This document shows positions 9,158-16,961 of a stretch of 25,841 nucleotides of DNA, in pieces. Every line of letters starts with the position of its first letter. Within the stretch, counting starts at the first letter, position 1. The notes under the pieces were generated by a model that made no database searches, was not told the origin of the DNA, and saw only the letters and a program-made list of their open reading frames with translations. The stretch lies in the IMG/VR virus record IMGVR_UViG_3300001460_000173, positions 1-25,841 of that record, one strand, 5' to 3'. Origin of the DNA: a virus. The position numbers and the translations under genes are program-made.

Positions 9158-11397
9158 TAGAAAGATACCTCTGCAACTAAACCATTAACTTGAATAAACA
9201 TAGGTGCGGTTTGTGTAACTGTCACCTGTGGGTCTTTATTGTACCCAAGTAAATAAAACTCTCGTTTACCTGTGACTGCCTGTCTTGGTTTGCTGAAGTC
9301 ATTGTTTACTTTTCTTATAATTAGTTTCTTGTTGTTTACTGATACAGATAATGTCTCAGACATATCAAGTATAACTCTACTTAAACTTCTAGGCTGTCCT
9401 GTTTCTGGACCGATTGCAGTATTAACATCTATAGGATTGGTCTTTAACTCTACATCAAAACCAAAACCTACCTGACAGCTTGTAAGAGAAGCGTCTACAG
9501 CCGAAACATTAATCTGACCACCAGACACAGTAAACTTACCTAAGTAGTCCGTAGCACTGATTACATCGACCTGTGCGCCATTCTCAAAAAAGTTTGATAC
9601 AGTAAACACTCCTGCTGTTCCAGTATATGTGTTTCCAAGATCTAAACTTACATTCTGATTTAGCTCAGTAAATACAAAACTATTTGTACCTGATCCAAGA
9701 TTCGTCTTAATGACAGCAAAAACCCTATTACCAATAGCAGTAACAGAATGAAAAGAACCGTTCGTCTCAAACCTTGTCCAACCTGCAACACCCTCAACTC
9801 TATTTAGATTATAAACAGCAATCTCTCCTGTAAAGTTTTGAGCAAACACAAATGACTCAGCTGTGTTTACTGCGCCACTTATTACGCACATTTGAACAGG
9901 ATCGCTTATTAAATGAGAAGAAAGCAATGAAATAGGATCGGCTTTGTAAGCTTGCTGACTATCATCAAACACAAATTGACGTATCATCTTGCCACCAATC
10001 TGACTAAAGATAGTAGCACCATAAAAAGGTTGCGGCCTTACAAAGCTAGAACCAAAAGATGTTTGTCTTTTAACCCTAGCATTAGAAGGAGTAATAGGTT
10101 GGTTCTCAAATGTAGGAATAAAGAACTCCGAACCTGCGGTAAAGATATGTATATCCCTATTAGAAACAAAGTGACGTATAGTAGCCACTTCACCAATACT
10201 CATAACAAGTTCTAAACCATCATCATCTTGAGCAGTACCAATATCAAAGTTATAAAACAATCCTGACTTACTAGCCCAAACTGTATCAGGTTGAGATAAC
10301 GTACCGCCAAACCATAATCTGTTTTCATGGAAACCAACAGCAGCAGGATAACCTCTTAGTTGAGAATATGACTGTTCCATCCATTCAGTAGTAGGTGCAT
10401 GAGTAACAATCTGTATAAATCCACCACCATCTTCAGATGTATTAGCTGAACCACCACCTACAACAATATATCTATTCTCATCAATTATAGATGTTATTGA
10501 TCTAGCTCCATTTACATTACCTGCGCTTACACCACCAACAGATGTTGCATTTCGTATGGTAATAGAATCACCAGTAGACATGCCATGATTAATCTGTGTT
10601 ATTTCTAGATTGGTAGATCCATCAGTAGTTCTAACAGCATTAGGATCTAACTCGACAAAAAGCTCATCAACAACTCTACCAGTTGCTTGTGTACTAGATT
10701 GAACAGAAGTTATGTATATTTCTGACCCATGATACAACAATGTTATACCAACATGTTTACCTGTAGTATCAAAGTATGCAGCACTAGTTGTTACAGTAAT
10801 AGAGTTACCAGTACTTGCAGACGGATCAAGAGTCATTCCTGTTGGGTGAAAGTGATAGTAAGGCTGAAAGATCTTAGCTCCTCCTGCCTGTAAAACAAAA
10901 TTAAACTGCTCTACTTGGAAACTATTAAGTCCAGTTCTTACTATTTGTTGACACATAAAAGTATTGTGGCTGAGAAAAAGAATATCGCCACCTTGGGCAT
11001 ATGTCATTTCATGTAGGTAAGCATGATCCCATTGCAAAGCATTACTATCTACATCTTGAGTTAATGTTGTTGCTAGACTCAATGCACCTGTCACTGGATG
11101 TATAAAAAAGATTTCACACTTCTGATGGGAGAACGCTATTACATATTGCTCATCATCTGAGAATATAAAAGGTATAAGCCTTATTTGCTGACGTATAGCA
11201 GTGTTCTCTGTAATACCAGTAAAGTCATGCAGAGCTTGAAACCCACCACGTTTAGCTACACCACCTTCTGTTCTTATAAAAAAATTCTTAACGCTTTGCG
11301 CTGAAGAGTTATAAATAGCAGAGTCCGTTCTCGAAACCAAAGACGGACTTATTTCACCATATTGAAAATTTGTAATTGGTATTCGTGCTTTTTGCAT
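9157..11397 (-). CDS. Tail tubular protein B (T7 gp12-like nozzle)
   Basis: A 746-residue protein beginning QKARIPITNFQYGEISPSL and continuing with SVKNFFIRTEGGVAKRGGF, a typical opening of podoviral tail tube B/nozzle proteins (gp12 family). Further family-like parts are FSDDEQYVIAFS, GDILFLSHNTF, PAAVGFHENRLWFGGT and FTAGSEFFI. The protein forms the distal nozzle of the short tail, to which fibres attach. The start overlaps the stop of tail tube A as TAATG, and the two are paired in all T7-like virion operons. Length is close to that of T7 gp12 (about 790 residues). Confidence 0.9.
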   Translation of the reverse strand: MQKARIPITNFQYGEISPSLVSRTDSAIYNSSAQSVKNFFIRTEGGVAKRGGFQALHDFTGITENTAIRQQIRLIPFIFSDDEQYVIAFSHQKCEIFFIHPVTGALSLATTLTQDVDSNALQWDHAYLHEMTYAQGGDILFLSHNTFMCQQIVRTGLNSFQVEQFNFVLQAGGAKIFQPYYHFHPTGMTLDPSASTGNSITVTTSAAYFDTTGKHVGITLLYHGSEIYITSVQSSTQATGRVVDELFVELDPNAVRTTDGSTNLEITQINHGMSTGDSITIRNATSVGGVSAGNVNGARSITSIIDENRYIVVGGGSANTSEDGGGFIQIVTHAPTTEWMEQSYSQLRGYPAAVGFHENRLWFGGTLSQPDTVWASKSGLFYNFDIGTAQDDDGLELVMSIGEVATIRHFVSNRDIHIFTAGSEFFIPTFENQPITPSNARVKRQTSFGSSFVRPQPFYGATIFSQIGGKMIRQFVFDDSQQAYKADPISLLSSHLISDPVQMCVISGAVNTAESFVFAQNFTGEIAVYNLNRVEGVAGWTRFETNGSFHSVTAIGNRVFAVIKTNLGSGTNSFVFTELNQNVSLDLGNTYTGTAGVFTVSNFFENGAQVDVISATDYLGKFTVSGGQINVSAVDASLTSCQVGFGFDVELKTNPIDVNTAIGPETGQPRSLSRVILDMSETLSVSVNNKKLIIRKVNNDFSKPRQAVTGKREFYLLGYNKDPQVTVTQTAPMFIQVNGLVAEVSF

Positions 11398-11984
11398 TAG
11401 CTGCGCCTATTCGTGATAAACCTCGATGTTGTAACTTTTCTAGTTGTCTGTTGTTGAGAATCAGTTGATCTAGCTTTTGCTATTAGAAAGTCATACTGAC
11501 CAGACATTAAAGATGATAACGCAGTGTCTCTTATTAAAGCAGTAGAAAATACAGTTGCCATTGCATATTCAACACAAACAGAAAAGTAAGAAGGCCAATC
11601 AACTTCACTAGCTCTATATGTAAAGTCTATAACCAACTCATCATTTGGACTCGCATCACAAAAAACTTTATTACCATATATATTATATTCTATTAGATGA
11701 TCTCTTACTGTTACAGCATGAACAAAAAGATAATCTGGAAGCTGATATGCAGCATCAAATCTACCAGTAGGAACATCTGTTAATCTATTTAAAACAGCCT
11801 GATTTGAAGCAAACCGCCAACGTGTAGAAGTAAGATTAGTTCTTGCAATATCTTCATACATATTCCCTGCGATTAGGGCTTCTGTTGTATCATCTTCAAA
11901 AGAAGTAATAGGCTCTGCACCAACAAGGATAAGCGCCCGACTGCAAATATCAATTGCGCTATTAGCAGGTGTACTTAATGCCAT
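11397..11984 (-). CDS. Tail tubular protein A (T7 gp11-like adaptor)
   Basis: The 195-residue protein begins SAIDICSRALILVGAEPI and continues with ITSFEDDTTEA, the characteristic opening of gp11-type tail tube A/adaptor proteins (ICNRAL..iGa.pI.sf.d.t..A). It also has the internal LTSTRWRFA and YQLPDYLFVHAV segments expected for the family. It forms the ring linking portal and nozzle. It begins 12 bases after the terminator hairpin that follows the capsid block and lacks a clear ribosome site (only GGGG well upstream), so it is probably reached by read-through of that terminator. Confidence 0.9.
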   Translation of the reverse strand: MALSTPANSAIDICSRALILVGAEPITSFEDDTTEALIAGNMYEDIARTNLTSTRWRFASNQAVLNRLTDVPTGRFDAAYQLPDYLFVHAVTVRDHLIEYNIYGNKVFCDASPNDELVIDFTYRASEVDWPSYFSVCVEYAMATVFSTALIRDTALSSLMSGQYDFLIAKARSTDSQQQTTRKVTTSRFITNRRS

Positions 11985-11997
11985 TCTAAACCCCTAT

Positions 11998-12021
11998 AAA
12001 AAGAGGGGGGCTAATGCCCCC
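11998..12021 (-). terminator. Rho-independent terminator after the capsid block
   Basis: On the minus strand, GGGGGC-ATTA-GCCCCC forms a perfect 6-pair GC stem with a four-base loop, followed by CTCTTTTT. It lies six bases after the stop of the small capsid-associated gene and before tail tube A. This is the same place as the terminator after the capsid gene in T7. It would leave capsid transcripts more abundant than tail transcripts. Confidence 0.85.
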
Positions 12022-12026
12022 ACTCA

Positions 12027-12290
12027 TTAGTCACTATCAGTTTCCGCAACAGCAGTACCATTAGATACATCTACAACTGTTCCAGTATTGGAAAGAACAG
12101 TACAGAAGTTAGTTGTTGGAACGTTTGTATCGCAAACAATAATCAAGTCACGAACAGCAACCATATTAGCTGCGCTGTTAAAGTAACCCTCTGTGTTCAC
12201 AGTAGCAATCGCATCAGCAGATGTGTACATCCACAAACTACCATTTGAGTCGCCACCGATACGAGCAAGACCACTTGCACTATAAGCCAT
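12027..12290 (-). CDS. Small capsid-associated protein (putative decoration protein)
   Basis: An 87-residue protein, MAYSASGLARIGGDSNGSLW onward, ending in AVAETDSD; glycine/serine/threonine-rich and probably all-beta. Proteins of this kind follow the major capsid gene in many marine podoviruses, as far as I recall, and are usually left unnamed or called head decoration proteins; the role is inferred from place and composition. Its ribosome site is the strongest in the window (AAGGAGGAGAT ending 5 bases before the ATG), in line with high expression together with the capsid protein. A terminator follows directly. Confidence 0.75.
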   Translation of the reverse strand: MAYSASGLARIGGDSNGSLWMYTSADAIATVNTEGYFNSAANMVAVRDLIIVCDTNVPTTNFCTVLSNTGTVVDVSNGTAVAETDSD

Positions 12291-12304
12291 TTTAGATCTC
12301 CTCC

Positions 12305-13114
12305 TTAGTTATTGTCTAGGACTTCGTAGATACCGTTATCATCGATAGCTACTGCGCCCATTGACATCATTGATGTTGAAAGGTGCGCGACCTTTTCAGC
12401 AACATAATTGATTTCAGTTGAAACATCTGAATTAACACCAATGCCAATTGCAGTTGTATGATAAGCAAAGTTCTTACCACCTGAGACAGCATTTGTAGAA
12501 AAGATCTTAAAGCCTAAGAACTCTTTCATTGTAATGCCACCTGCGAATGGTAGGTTTTGATCACCAACAAAATCAGATGAAGCAAATTCATTTATGTTGT
12601 AAAGATCTGCAAATCCTTTTGGAGACATTACTAAGTAACGCTGTCCATCTTCGGGAATGTCAGCAGCACCAAAAGTCTCAAATACTGTTAATAGATCTGC
12701 CTTACCTAAAGCAGAACCAGTGTCATGTATCTGAGTAGAGTTAGCTCCTGCATCCATTGCAGCAACAATGATTTCATCAGTCTTACGACCTAATGCAGCA
12801 GCAGAAGATTGTGTTACAGCCTGACGTTCATTGATGTTTGTTTTCAACTCATCAAGTTTGTCAATGTATTCAGCAGCATAGAAGTCGCTCATTGATACTT
12901 CAACATTGGTATGTGCAAGTTCCATTGGAGTTACATTACCATTACGAGATTTTGTTGACGCTGATCCAGTGCCTATTTTCTGGAATCGTGCAGTTGAACC
13001 TGACACATTTGTAGAACGAATAGTATTCCGTAGCTTGGAACCCATACGCTGATACGCCATGTGAACTTCAGTTTCAAACTGCTTTATAAAGGCGTTAGTT
13101 ATTGTATTAGCCAT
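12305..13114 (-). CDS. Major capsid protein
   Basis: A 269-residue protein placed directly after the scaffold gene. It has features expected of an HK97-fold capsid protein of the small podoviral type: an N-terminal helix (TITNAFIKQFETEVHMAYQR), a segment MSDFYAAEYIDKLDELKTN typical of the E-loop/spine region, repeated Ala-rich helix AAALGRKTDEIIVAAM, a loop RYLVMSPKGFADLY, and GFKIFSTNAV. It is shorter than T7 gp10 (about 345 residues). It is preceded by a 153-base leader carrying the late promoter motif. The ribosome site (AGGACT) is modest. Fold assignment is from pattern and gene order. Confidence 0.85.
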   Translation of the reverse strand: MANTITNAFIKQFETEVHMAYQRMGSKLRNTIRSTNVSGSTARFQKIGTGSASTKSRNGNVTPMELAHTNVEVSMSDFYAAEYIDKLDELKTNINERQAVTQSSAAALGRKTDEIIVAAMDAGANSTQIHDTGSALGKADLLTVFETFGAADIPEDGQRYLVMSPKGFADLYNINEFASSDFVGDQNLPFAGGITMKEFLGFKIFSTNAVSGGKNFAYHTTAIGIGVNSDVSTEINYVAEKVAHLSTSMMSMGAVAIDDNGIYEVLDNN

Positions 13115-13267
13115 TTTACAGTCCTAAATTGAGTTTCCGATTGCTACGAGTATCCACTCTTACATATCAATTCGGGTATCCAATAAGGGCCAATCAATGC
13201 GATATGGGTCGTAATAACCCATTCAAACAACAGTTTTATTCAAAATGCAACGCACAAATTAAATTTA
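13115..13267 (-). promoter_or_regulatory. Capsid gene leader with late motif and inverted repeats
   Basis: The longest gap in the virion block. The late motif TTTGTGCGTTG lies at 13248-13258 and is followed 13 bases on by ACTGTTGT, which also follows the copy before the small terminase at nearly the same distance (12 bases). Downstream, ATGGGT/ACCCAT (13204-13222, 7-base loop) and CATATC/GATATG (13163-13206) can pair. This would give the capsid message its own promoter and a folded 5' end; both are inferred. Confidence 0.5.
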
Positions 13268-14017
13268 TTAACCATGAAGTTTCTCAAAACCCTCATCAAC
13301 CTGCTTTATAAAGTCTGGATTTCTACGTGCAGGATGCCAATATCTTTCATCAGCCATAAGATCTTTAAGAGATTGTTCTGTAATTCTACCTACTGGCGTA
13401 CCATCAGATCCAATTGCAGGAGATTGAAGTTTAGCCATAATAAATTCTAATGTCTTAACCCCATCAGCAGTAGCAGCCAAATCTTCTATAGACTCTATAT
13501 GCTCTTCTGGAAAGAATTGCCTAGCAAATAAATCAACAGCTTCTAGTCTTACATTAGCATTATCACCAAGTTTTTTAACTTCTTCTTCTGGATTTGGAAG
13601 GTAAGCATCTTGAGCTTGCATTACTTTTTCTAATCCTTCAGCAAATTCTTCTTGGTCAAGACCATTAGAAAATGCGTGGTCAGCCCACCATCTTAATGTA
13701 TCATCATTTGTGTCAATACTATCTGTGTCTACAAAGTCTGGTAACTGATACTCGTCAGCAGAACTTGGTCTACCCTTAAAGCTTTCTTCTTCTATTTCTT
13801 TTAAAAGCTCATTTCTAATATCAACATCTTTAGTTCCAAGCTTAGACTCTAATTCTTTATAAGCCTTTGCTAAGTCTTCGCCTGTTTTATATTTTTCTGG
13901 CAACCACTCAGGACGTCCTTCCGTTTTGGTTTCCAAATCTTCAGCAACTAAAAAATCTTTTTCTTCTTGAGGTTGTGACTCTGTTGTTGCTTCTGTTTCT
14001 TGAACTTCTTCATTCAT
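13268..14017 (-). CDS. Capsid scaffolding protein
   Basis: A 249-residue, very acidic protein with a disordered start (MNEEVQETEATTESQPQEEK), then WLPEKYKTGEDLAKAYKELE, a motif widely seen in T7-like scaffolds, a helical middle, and a more basic C-terminus (ERYWHPARRNPDFIKQVDEG) that would bind the capsid protein. Position directly before the capsid gene and after portal supports the call. It overlaps the preceding small gene by 8 bases. Confidence 0.85.
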   Translation of the reverse strand: MNEEVQETEATTESQPQEEKDFLVAEDLETKTEGRPEWLPEKYKTGEDLAKAYKELESKLGTKDVDIRNELLKEIEEESFKGRPSSADEYQLPDFVDTDSIDTNDDTLRWWADHAFSNGLDQEEFAEGLEKVMQAQDAYLPNPEEEVKKLGDNANVRLEAVDLFARQFFPEEHIESIEDLAATADGVKTLEFIMAKLQSPAIGSDGTPVGRITEQSLKDLMADERYWHPARRNPDFIKQVDEGFEKLHG

Positions 14018-14273
14018 TGTTTTTTACCTTATGTGATCTCTGAATATGACGCTCTATTAAGCCAACAAGATAACGCTGACCTTCCAAATGCCTTAACTCA
14101 TCTGTAGAAATATTAGGACCGCTAACCATTTCTATAGTTACACTACGCAAATATTTAATAATTTCTTTACCAGTAGGTTGGGAAAATAAAGACCCAAAGT
14201 TAAGACTAATCTTATCTTCTTCTGATTTATTTCTTGCTATTCCGTCTAGACAAATATGACTATTCTGCCGCAA
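14010..14273 (-). CDS. Small protein between portal and scaffold, unknown
   Basis: Up to 87 residues; overlaps portal at its start by 14 bases and scaffold at its end by 8. The core FGSLFSQPTGKEIIKYLRSV and the later DELRHLEGQRYLVGLIERHI look like two amphipathic helical segments. No in-frame ATG exists near the start; TTG at 14273, with AGGT seven bases upstream inside portal, is the best candidate. I remember similar small proteins at this place in marine podoviruses but know no function. The gene is real by frame preservation and tight overlaps; the exact N-terminus is uncertain. Confidence 0.65.
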   Translation of the reverse strand: MRQNSHICLDGIARNKSEEDKISLNFGSLFSQPTGKEIIKYLRSVTIEMVSGPNISTDELRHLEGQRYLVGLIERHIQRSHKVKNNE

Positions 14274-15807
14274 TCTGTGGACCTGCTGCTTGTTGTTGCT
14301 GTTGTTGCATTTGCATTTGCTGCATCATTGCAACTATCTGTCTACGCTCTTCTGCGTCACGAATCAAGGTGTCAGGTACACCAAATTTTTTCGCAAGGTG
14401 AATGGCTGTCTCTTCAGAGTTAATTAATATGTTCGTAGTCTCAGGGCCAAAGTAAGCATTAACCAGTTCAAGAAACCTAGATACTGAGGTTATATCTTGA
14501 TTAGATTGTGCTTGAGCCAATGGAGAAACTGAGCGTATTTTAACCTCTCGACCATTGACTGTTGGCATTTCTATACGCCCCTGTTTCTTAAGAATATAGA
14601 TTACTCTCTTCAATACAGGTTGCACTAATTCAGCTTGCAGTCTACCAAATGCTGATCCTATCCTGCGTGACAAATCTGCCATACGTTCAGCTACTTCTGT
14701 AGCAGATGCAGGAGTTCTATCTGGATTTCCTAGCATATCATTGTATAGTGCGCGTTTTATATTTAGGCGCATATCACCTAAAACTATATCTGCAACATCA
14801 AATCTTCCTGCTGCCTGTATAGGTTGCAATCCGCTAGACTGCGGAGACTTTGGTATTATAGTGCCTGGGACTAAATTAATAGTATCTGGGTTAATAATAC
14901 CATCATCGTCCATCTGATAAATGCCAGATATAGCCATCTGAGCATTTTCCAAGATAAGTTGAATAGTTAAGTTTGTGGTCTTAATGGCAGACAAAGCATT
15001 GATTAATGGCCCTCGACCATACACTTCTCCTGCACATTTAGACCATCTAAAGCAAACATATGGATTAGAACCAACACCAGAAAACTTTCTTTCTACTATC
15101 GCTTCTTTTGTAGACATATCTATTACATAATATAAGTAAGCTTCTTCATTACGTTTTGTATAATCTTTGCATACTATCTCAAGAGTATTGCACTTACCCT
15201 CTGGATCTCTTTCAATTCTATTCTGTATCTTCATGTCAAACTTTGCATCTTCATAAAGTATAGGAAGATCAGAGTTTCTAATGTTTTTTCTTTCTCTAAA
15301 CACATGATCTATCTTATCATCAGGGCCAGTATCTAAAACAACGTGAGGCAATGGTATTGCTGAGAACACTATAGGATTAATTGCATCGCCTTCATCTACG
15401 CAAAGCACACCAGTACCTACTGCTAGATCCATAAAAGCTTCATGTACTTCTTGAGAAAAGTTAGAGTTCTGTAGTATCTCAAATACATATTCTGTTACTT
15501 CATCAAGATCATTCTCAATAAAATCTCTCTCAGATTCTGGAACTTCTGATCCTGCTGTAAAGTCTGCCCAACGTGCAAAGTTCGGAACTAATCCCGATTG
15601 AAGCCTCGAAGCAAACTCTTGAACGCCAACCACCGCTGTCTCATCAAAGATCTTATCATCTCTACGTTGACCTGCTGTTTCGTAATAAAAAGACTCACGC
15701 TGCGGTAAAGCATACTCATAACATTCTTCAAAAAGATCAACAAAGTTCTGCCTATGTGCTTTAGCTTTCTCATATCTATCTAAATACTTTTTTGAATTTT
15801 CTATCAT
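14260..15807 (-). CDS. Portal protein (head-tail connector, T7 gp8-like)
   Basis: A 515-residue protein with the hallmarks of the podoviral head-to-tail connecting family (PF12236 type): RQNFVDLFEECYEYALPQR near the start, FDETAVVGVQEFASRLQSGL with PNFARWADFTAG, GPLINALSAIKTTNLTIQ in the middle, and TPASATEVAERMADLSRRIG toward the end. Twelve copies form the channel for DNA entry and exit at the capsid vertex. The C-terminus carries a glutamine/methionine-rich low-complexity tail (QQMQMQQQQQQAAGPQ) encoded by CAA/CAG repeats. The start overlaps the preceding gene by 4 bases (ATGA). Confidence 0.95.
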   Translation of the reverse strand: MIENSKKYLDRYEKAKAHRQNFVDLFEECYEYALPQRESFYYETAGQRRDDKIFDETAVVGVQEFASRLQSGLVPNFARWADFTAGSEVPESERDFIENDLDEVTEYVFEILQNSNFSQEVHEAFMDLAVGTGVLCVDEGDAINPIVFSAIPLPHVVLDTGPDDKIDHVFRERKNIRNSDLPILYEDAKFDMKIQNRIERDPEGKCNTLEIVCKDYTKRNEEAYLYYVIDMSTKEAIVERKFSGVGSNPYVCFRWSKCAGEVYGRGPLINALSAIKTTNLTIQLILENAQMAISGIYQMDDDGIINPDTINLVPGTIIPKSPQSSGLQPIQAAGRFDVADIVLGDMRLNIKRALYNDMLGNPDRTPASATEVAERMADLSRRIGSAFGRLQAELVQPVLKRVIYILKKQGRIEMPTVNGREVKIRSVSPLAQAQSNQDITSVSRFLELVNAYFGPETTNILINSEETAIHLAKKFGVPDTLIRDAEERRQIVAMMQQMQMQQQQQQAAGPQIAAE

Positions 15808-16466
15808 AAGAACCTACTATAGTATCCGATTCCACCAGTAGAACCAGTAATTAAAGATCTTCTACCTGCACCACCACGTTTGCCGCTTCCCGATTGTTTT
15901 GTCTGAACATTAAGATCTCTTTCAGTTCCAGATAAAACTCTACGCCCAGAACCTACTTCCTGAGTTCTTTCTAATCTTTTTCTAAGCAAAGATTGTTTTG
16001 TTCTGGCTCGTTTTATTCTTTGTCGTTTTAGTTCTTCTGCTGCCAATCTTTCTTGATCTGATATAGCTTCTTCTGGATCGCGTGTGTAAATACTTTCTGT
16101 TGTTACAGATGTATCACCAATAGTTCCACCTGATGATGTAGTCGTATCTTTTACTGCAACTGTAGAATTATCATCAACTTCAACAGTGCTGTCTCCAGAA
16201 GTATCAGTAGAGGTATCTGTAGTTGTTGTGGTAGTAGTTGCTTCTCTAAGCGCAGCTTGTTTAGCTTTCTTTTTTCTTTTTGCTTTATTAGCAACTTGTT
16301 GTTGACGCGCAGGATTAGCGTCAAACGCTTCTTTACCTGTAAGCGGTCTTGGTGTTGGTTTAGTTACAGGTTTGGATACTGTTACTAATTTGCCAGAAGA
16401 GGTAACTCTTTTAGCCGTTGAGCTTTTTTTGGTTTCTACTTTTTTCTTTTTAAAACAACTACCCAT
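15804..16466 (-). CDS. Low-complexity, Thr-rich and basic protein, unknown
   Basis: 220 residues: MGSCFKKKKVETKKSSTAKR at the start, a central Thr/Ser/Asp-rich tract (TTTTTTTDTSTDTSGDST), a charged helical part (EERLAAEELKRQRIKR-like), and a basic Gly/Ser C-terminus. It lies between GNAT (8-base overlap) and portal (4-base overlap). Cys-4 near the N-terminus resembles a lipoprotein end, but no hydrophobic signal precedes it, so lipidation by the usual route is unlikely. Composition suggests a disordered virion or packaging accessory protein. No function can be given. Confidence 0.65.
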   Translation of the reverse strand: MGSCFKKKKVETKKSSTAKRVTSSGKLVTVSKPVTKPTPRPLTGKEAFDANPARQQQVANKAKRKKKAKQAALREATTTTTTTDTSTDTSGDSTVEVDDNSTVAVKDTTTSSGGTIGDTSVTTESIYTRDPEEAISDQERLAAEELKRQRIKRARTKQSLLRKRLERTQEVGSGRRVLSGTERDLNVQTKQSGSGKRGGAGRRSLITGSTGGIGYYSRFL

Positions 16467-16926
16467 TTAGATCTCTCCTGTACTCAGAACCTACAGATTC
16501 ATACCCAAGTCTTTCTATTAGTTTATGTGTTCTTTCTAAGGATATACCTGATGAACTACCATTAACTAAGAACCTAGCCCCTTTATTCATTGCCCATTTC
16601 TCAAAGTTTCTAAGCAAAAGAACGCCAATCAAACCACCACGATACTCAGGACGAACATACCATATGTCGCTATTAGCAGCAAAAGTTGTGGAAAAGTAAA
16701 GCTGATATATACTTCCAAATATAAATCCTACATTCTCTCCATCTACTTCAGCAACGAATATACAAGACATATCATCTTCTATCTGACCTTCTAAGTAACT
16801 AGCAAACACACGATCATCAAAAGGTATATTACTTAGCTCACTTTCAGCATGGAAGTCTCTTGCCATCTCAAAGATACAGAGAACATCATCTCTTGCAGCG
16901 CGTCTATATATTGCTTTTCGGTTCAT
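16459..16926 (-). CDS. GNAT-family N-acetyltransferase
   Basis: 155 residues with the acetyl-CoA-binding motif A of the GNAT fold around residues 88-101 (IWYVRPEYRGGLIG), preceded by beta strands CIFVAEVDGENVGFIFG and followed by the usual helix LLLRNFEKWAMNKGA and ERLGYESVGSEYRRDL. The enzyme would transfer acetyl from acetyl-CoA to an amine, but the substrate is unknown; in a virion operon it may modify a phage or host protein. AAGGA lies six bases before ATG 16926 (a second ATG at 16929 is also possible). The gene sits between large terminase and portal, right after a copy of the late promoter motif. Confidence 0.85.
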   Translation of the reverse strand: MNRKAIYRRAARDDVLCIFEMARDFHAESELSNIPFDDRVFASYLEGQIEDDMSCIFVAEVDGENVGFIFGSIYQLYFSTTFAANSDIWYVRPEYRGGLIGVLLLRNFEKWAMNKGARFLVNGSSSGISLERTHKLIERLGYESVGSEYRRDLNG

Positions 16927-16961
16927 CATGTTTCCTTGCAAAACATAGATTTAAAATAATT

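Noticed and set aside
9884-9896. Further copy of the late motif (ACGCACATTT) inside tail tube B
   Set aside because: Matches only part of the 11-mer, lies within a coding region and not before a gene start.
15573-15773. Short frames inside the portal gene on both strands
   Set aside because: Shadows of the portal coding sequence; no ribosome sites or family patterns.
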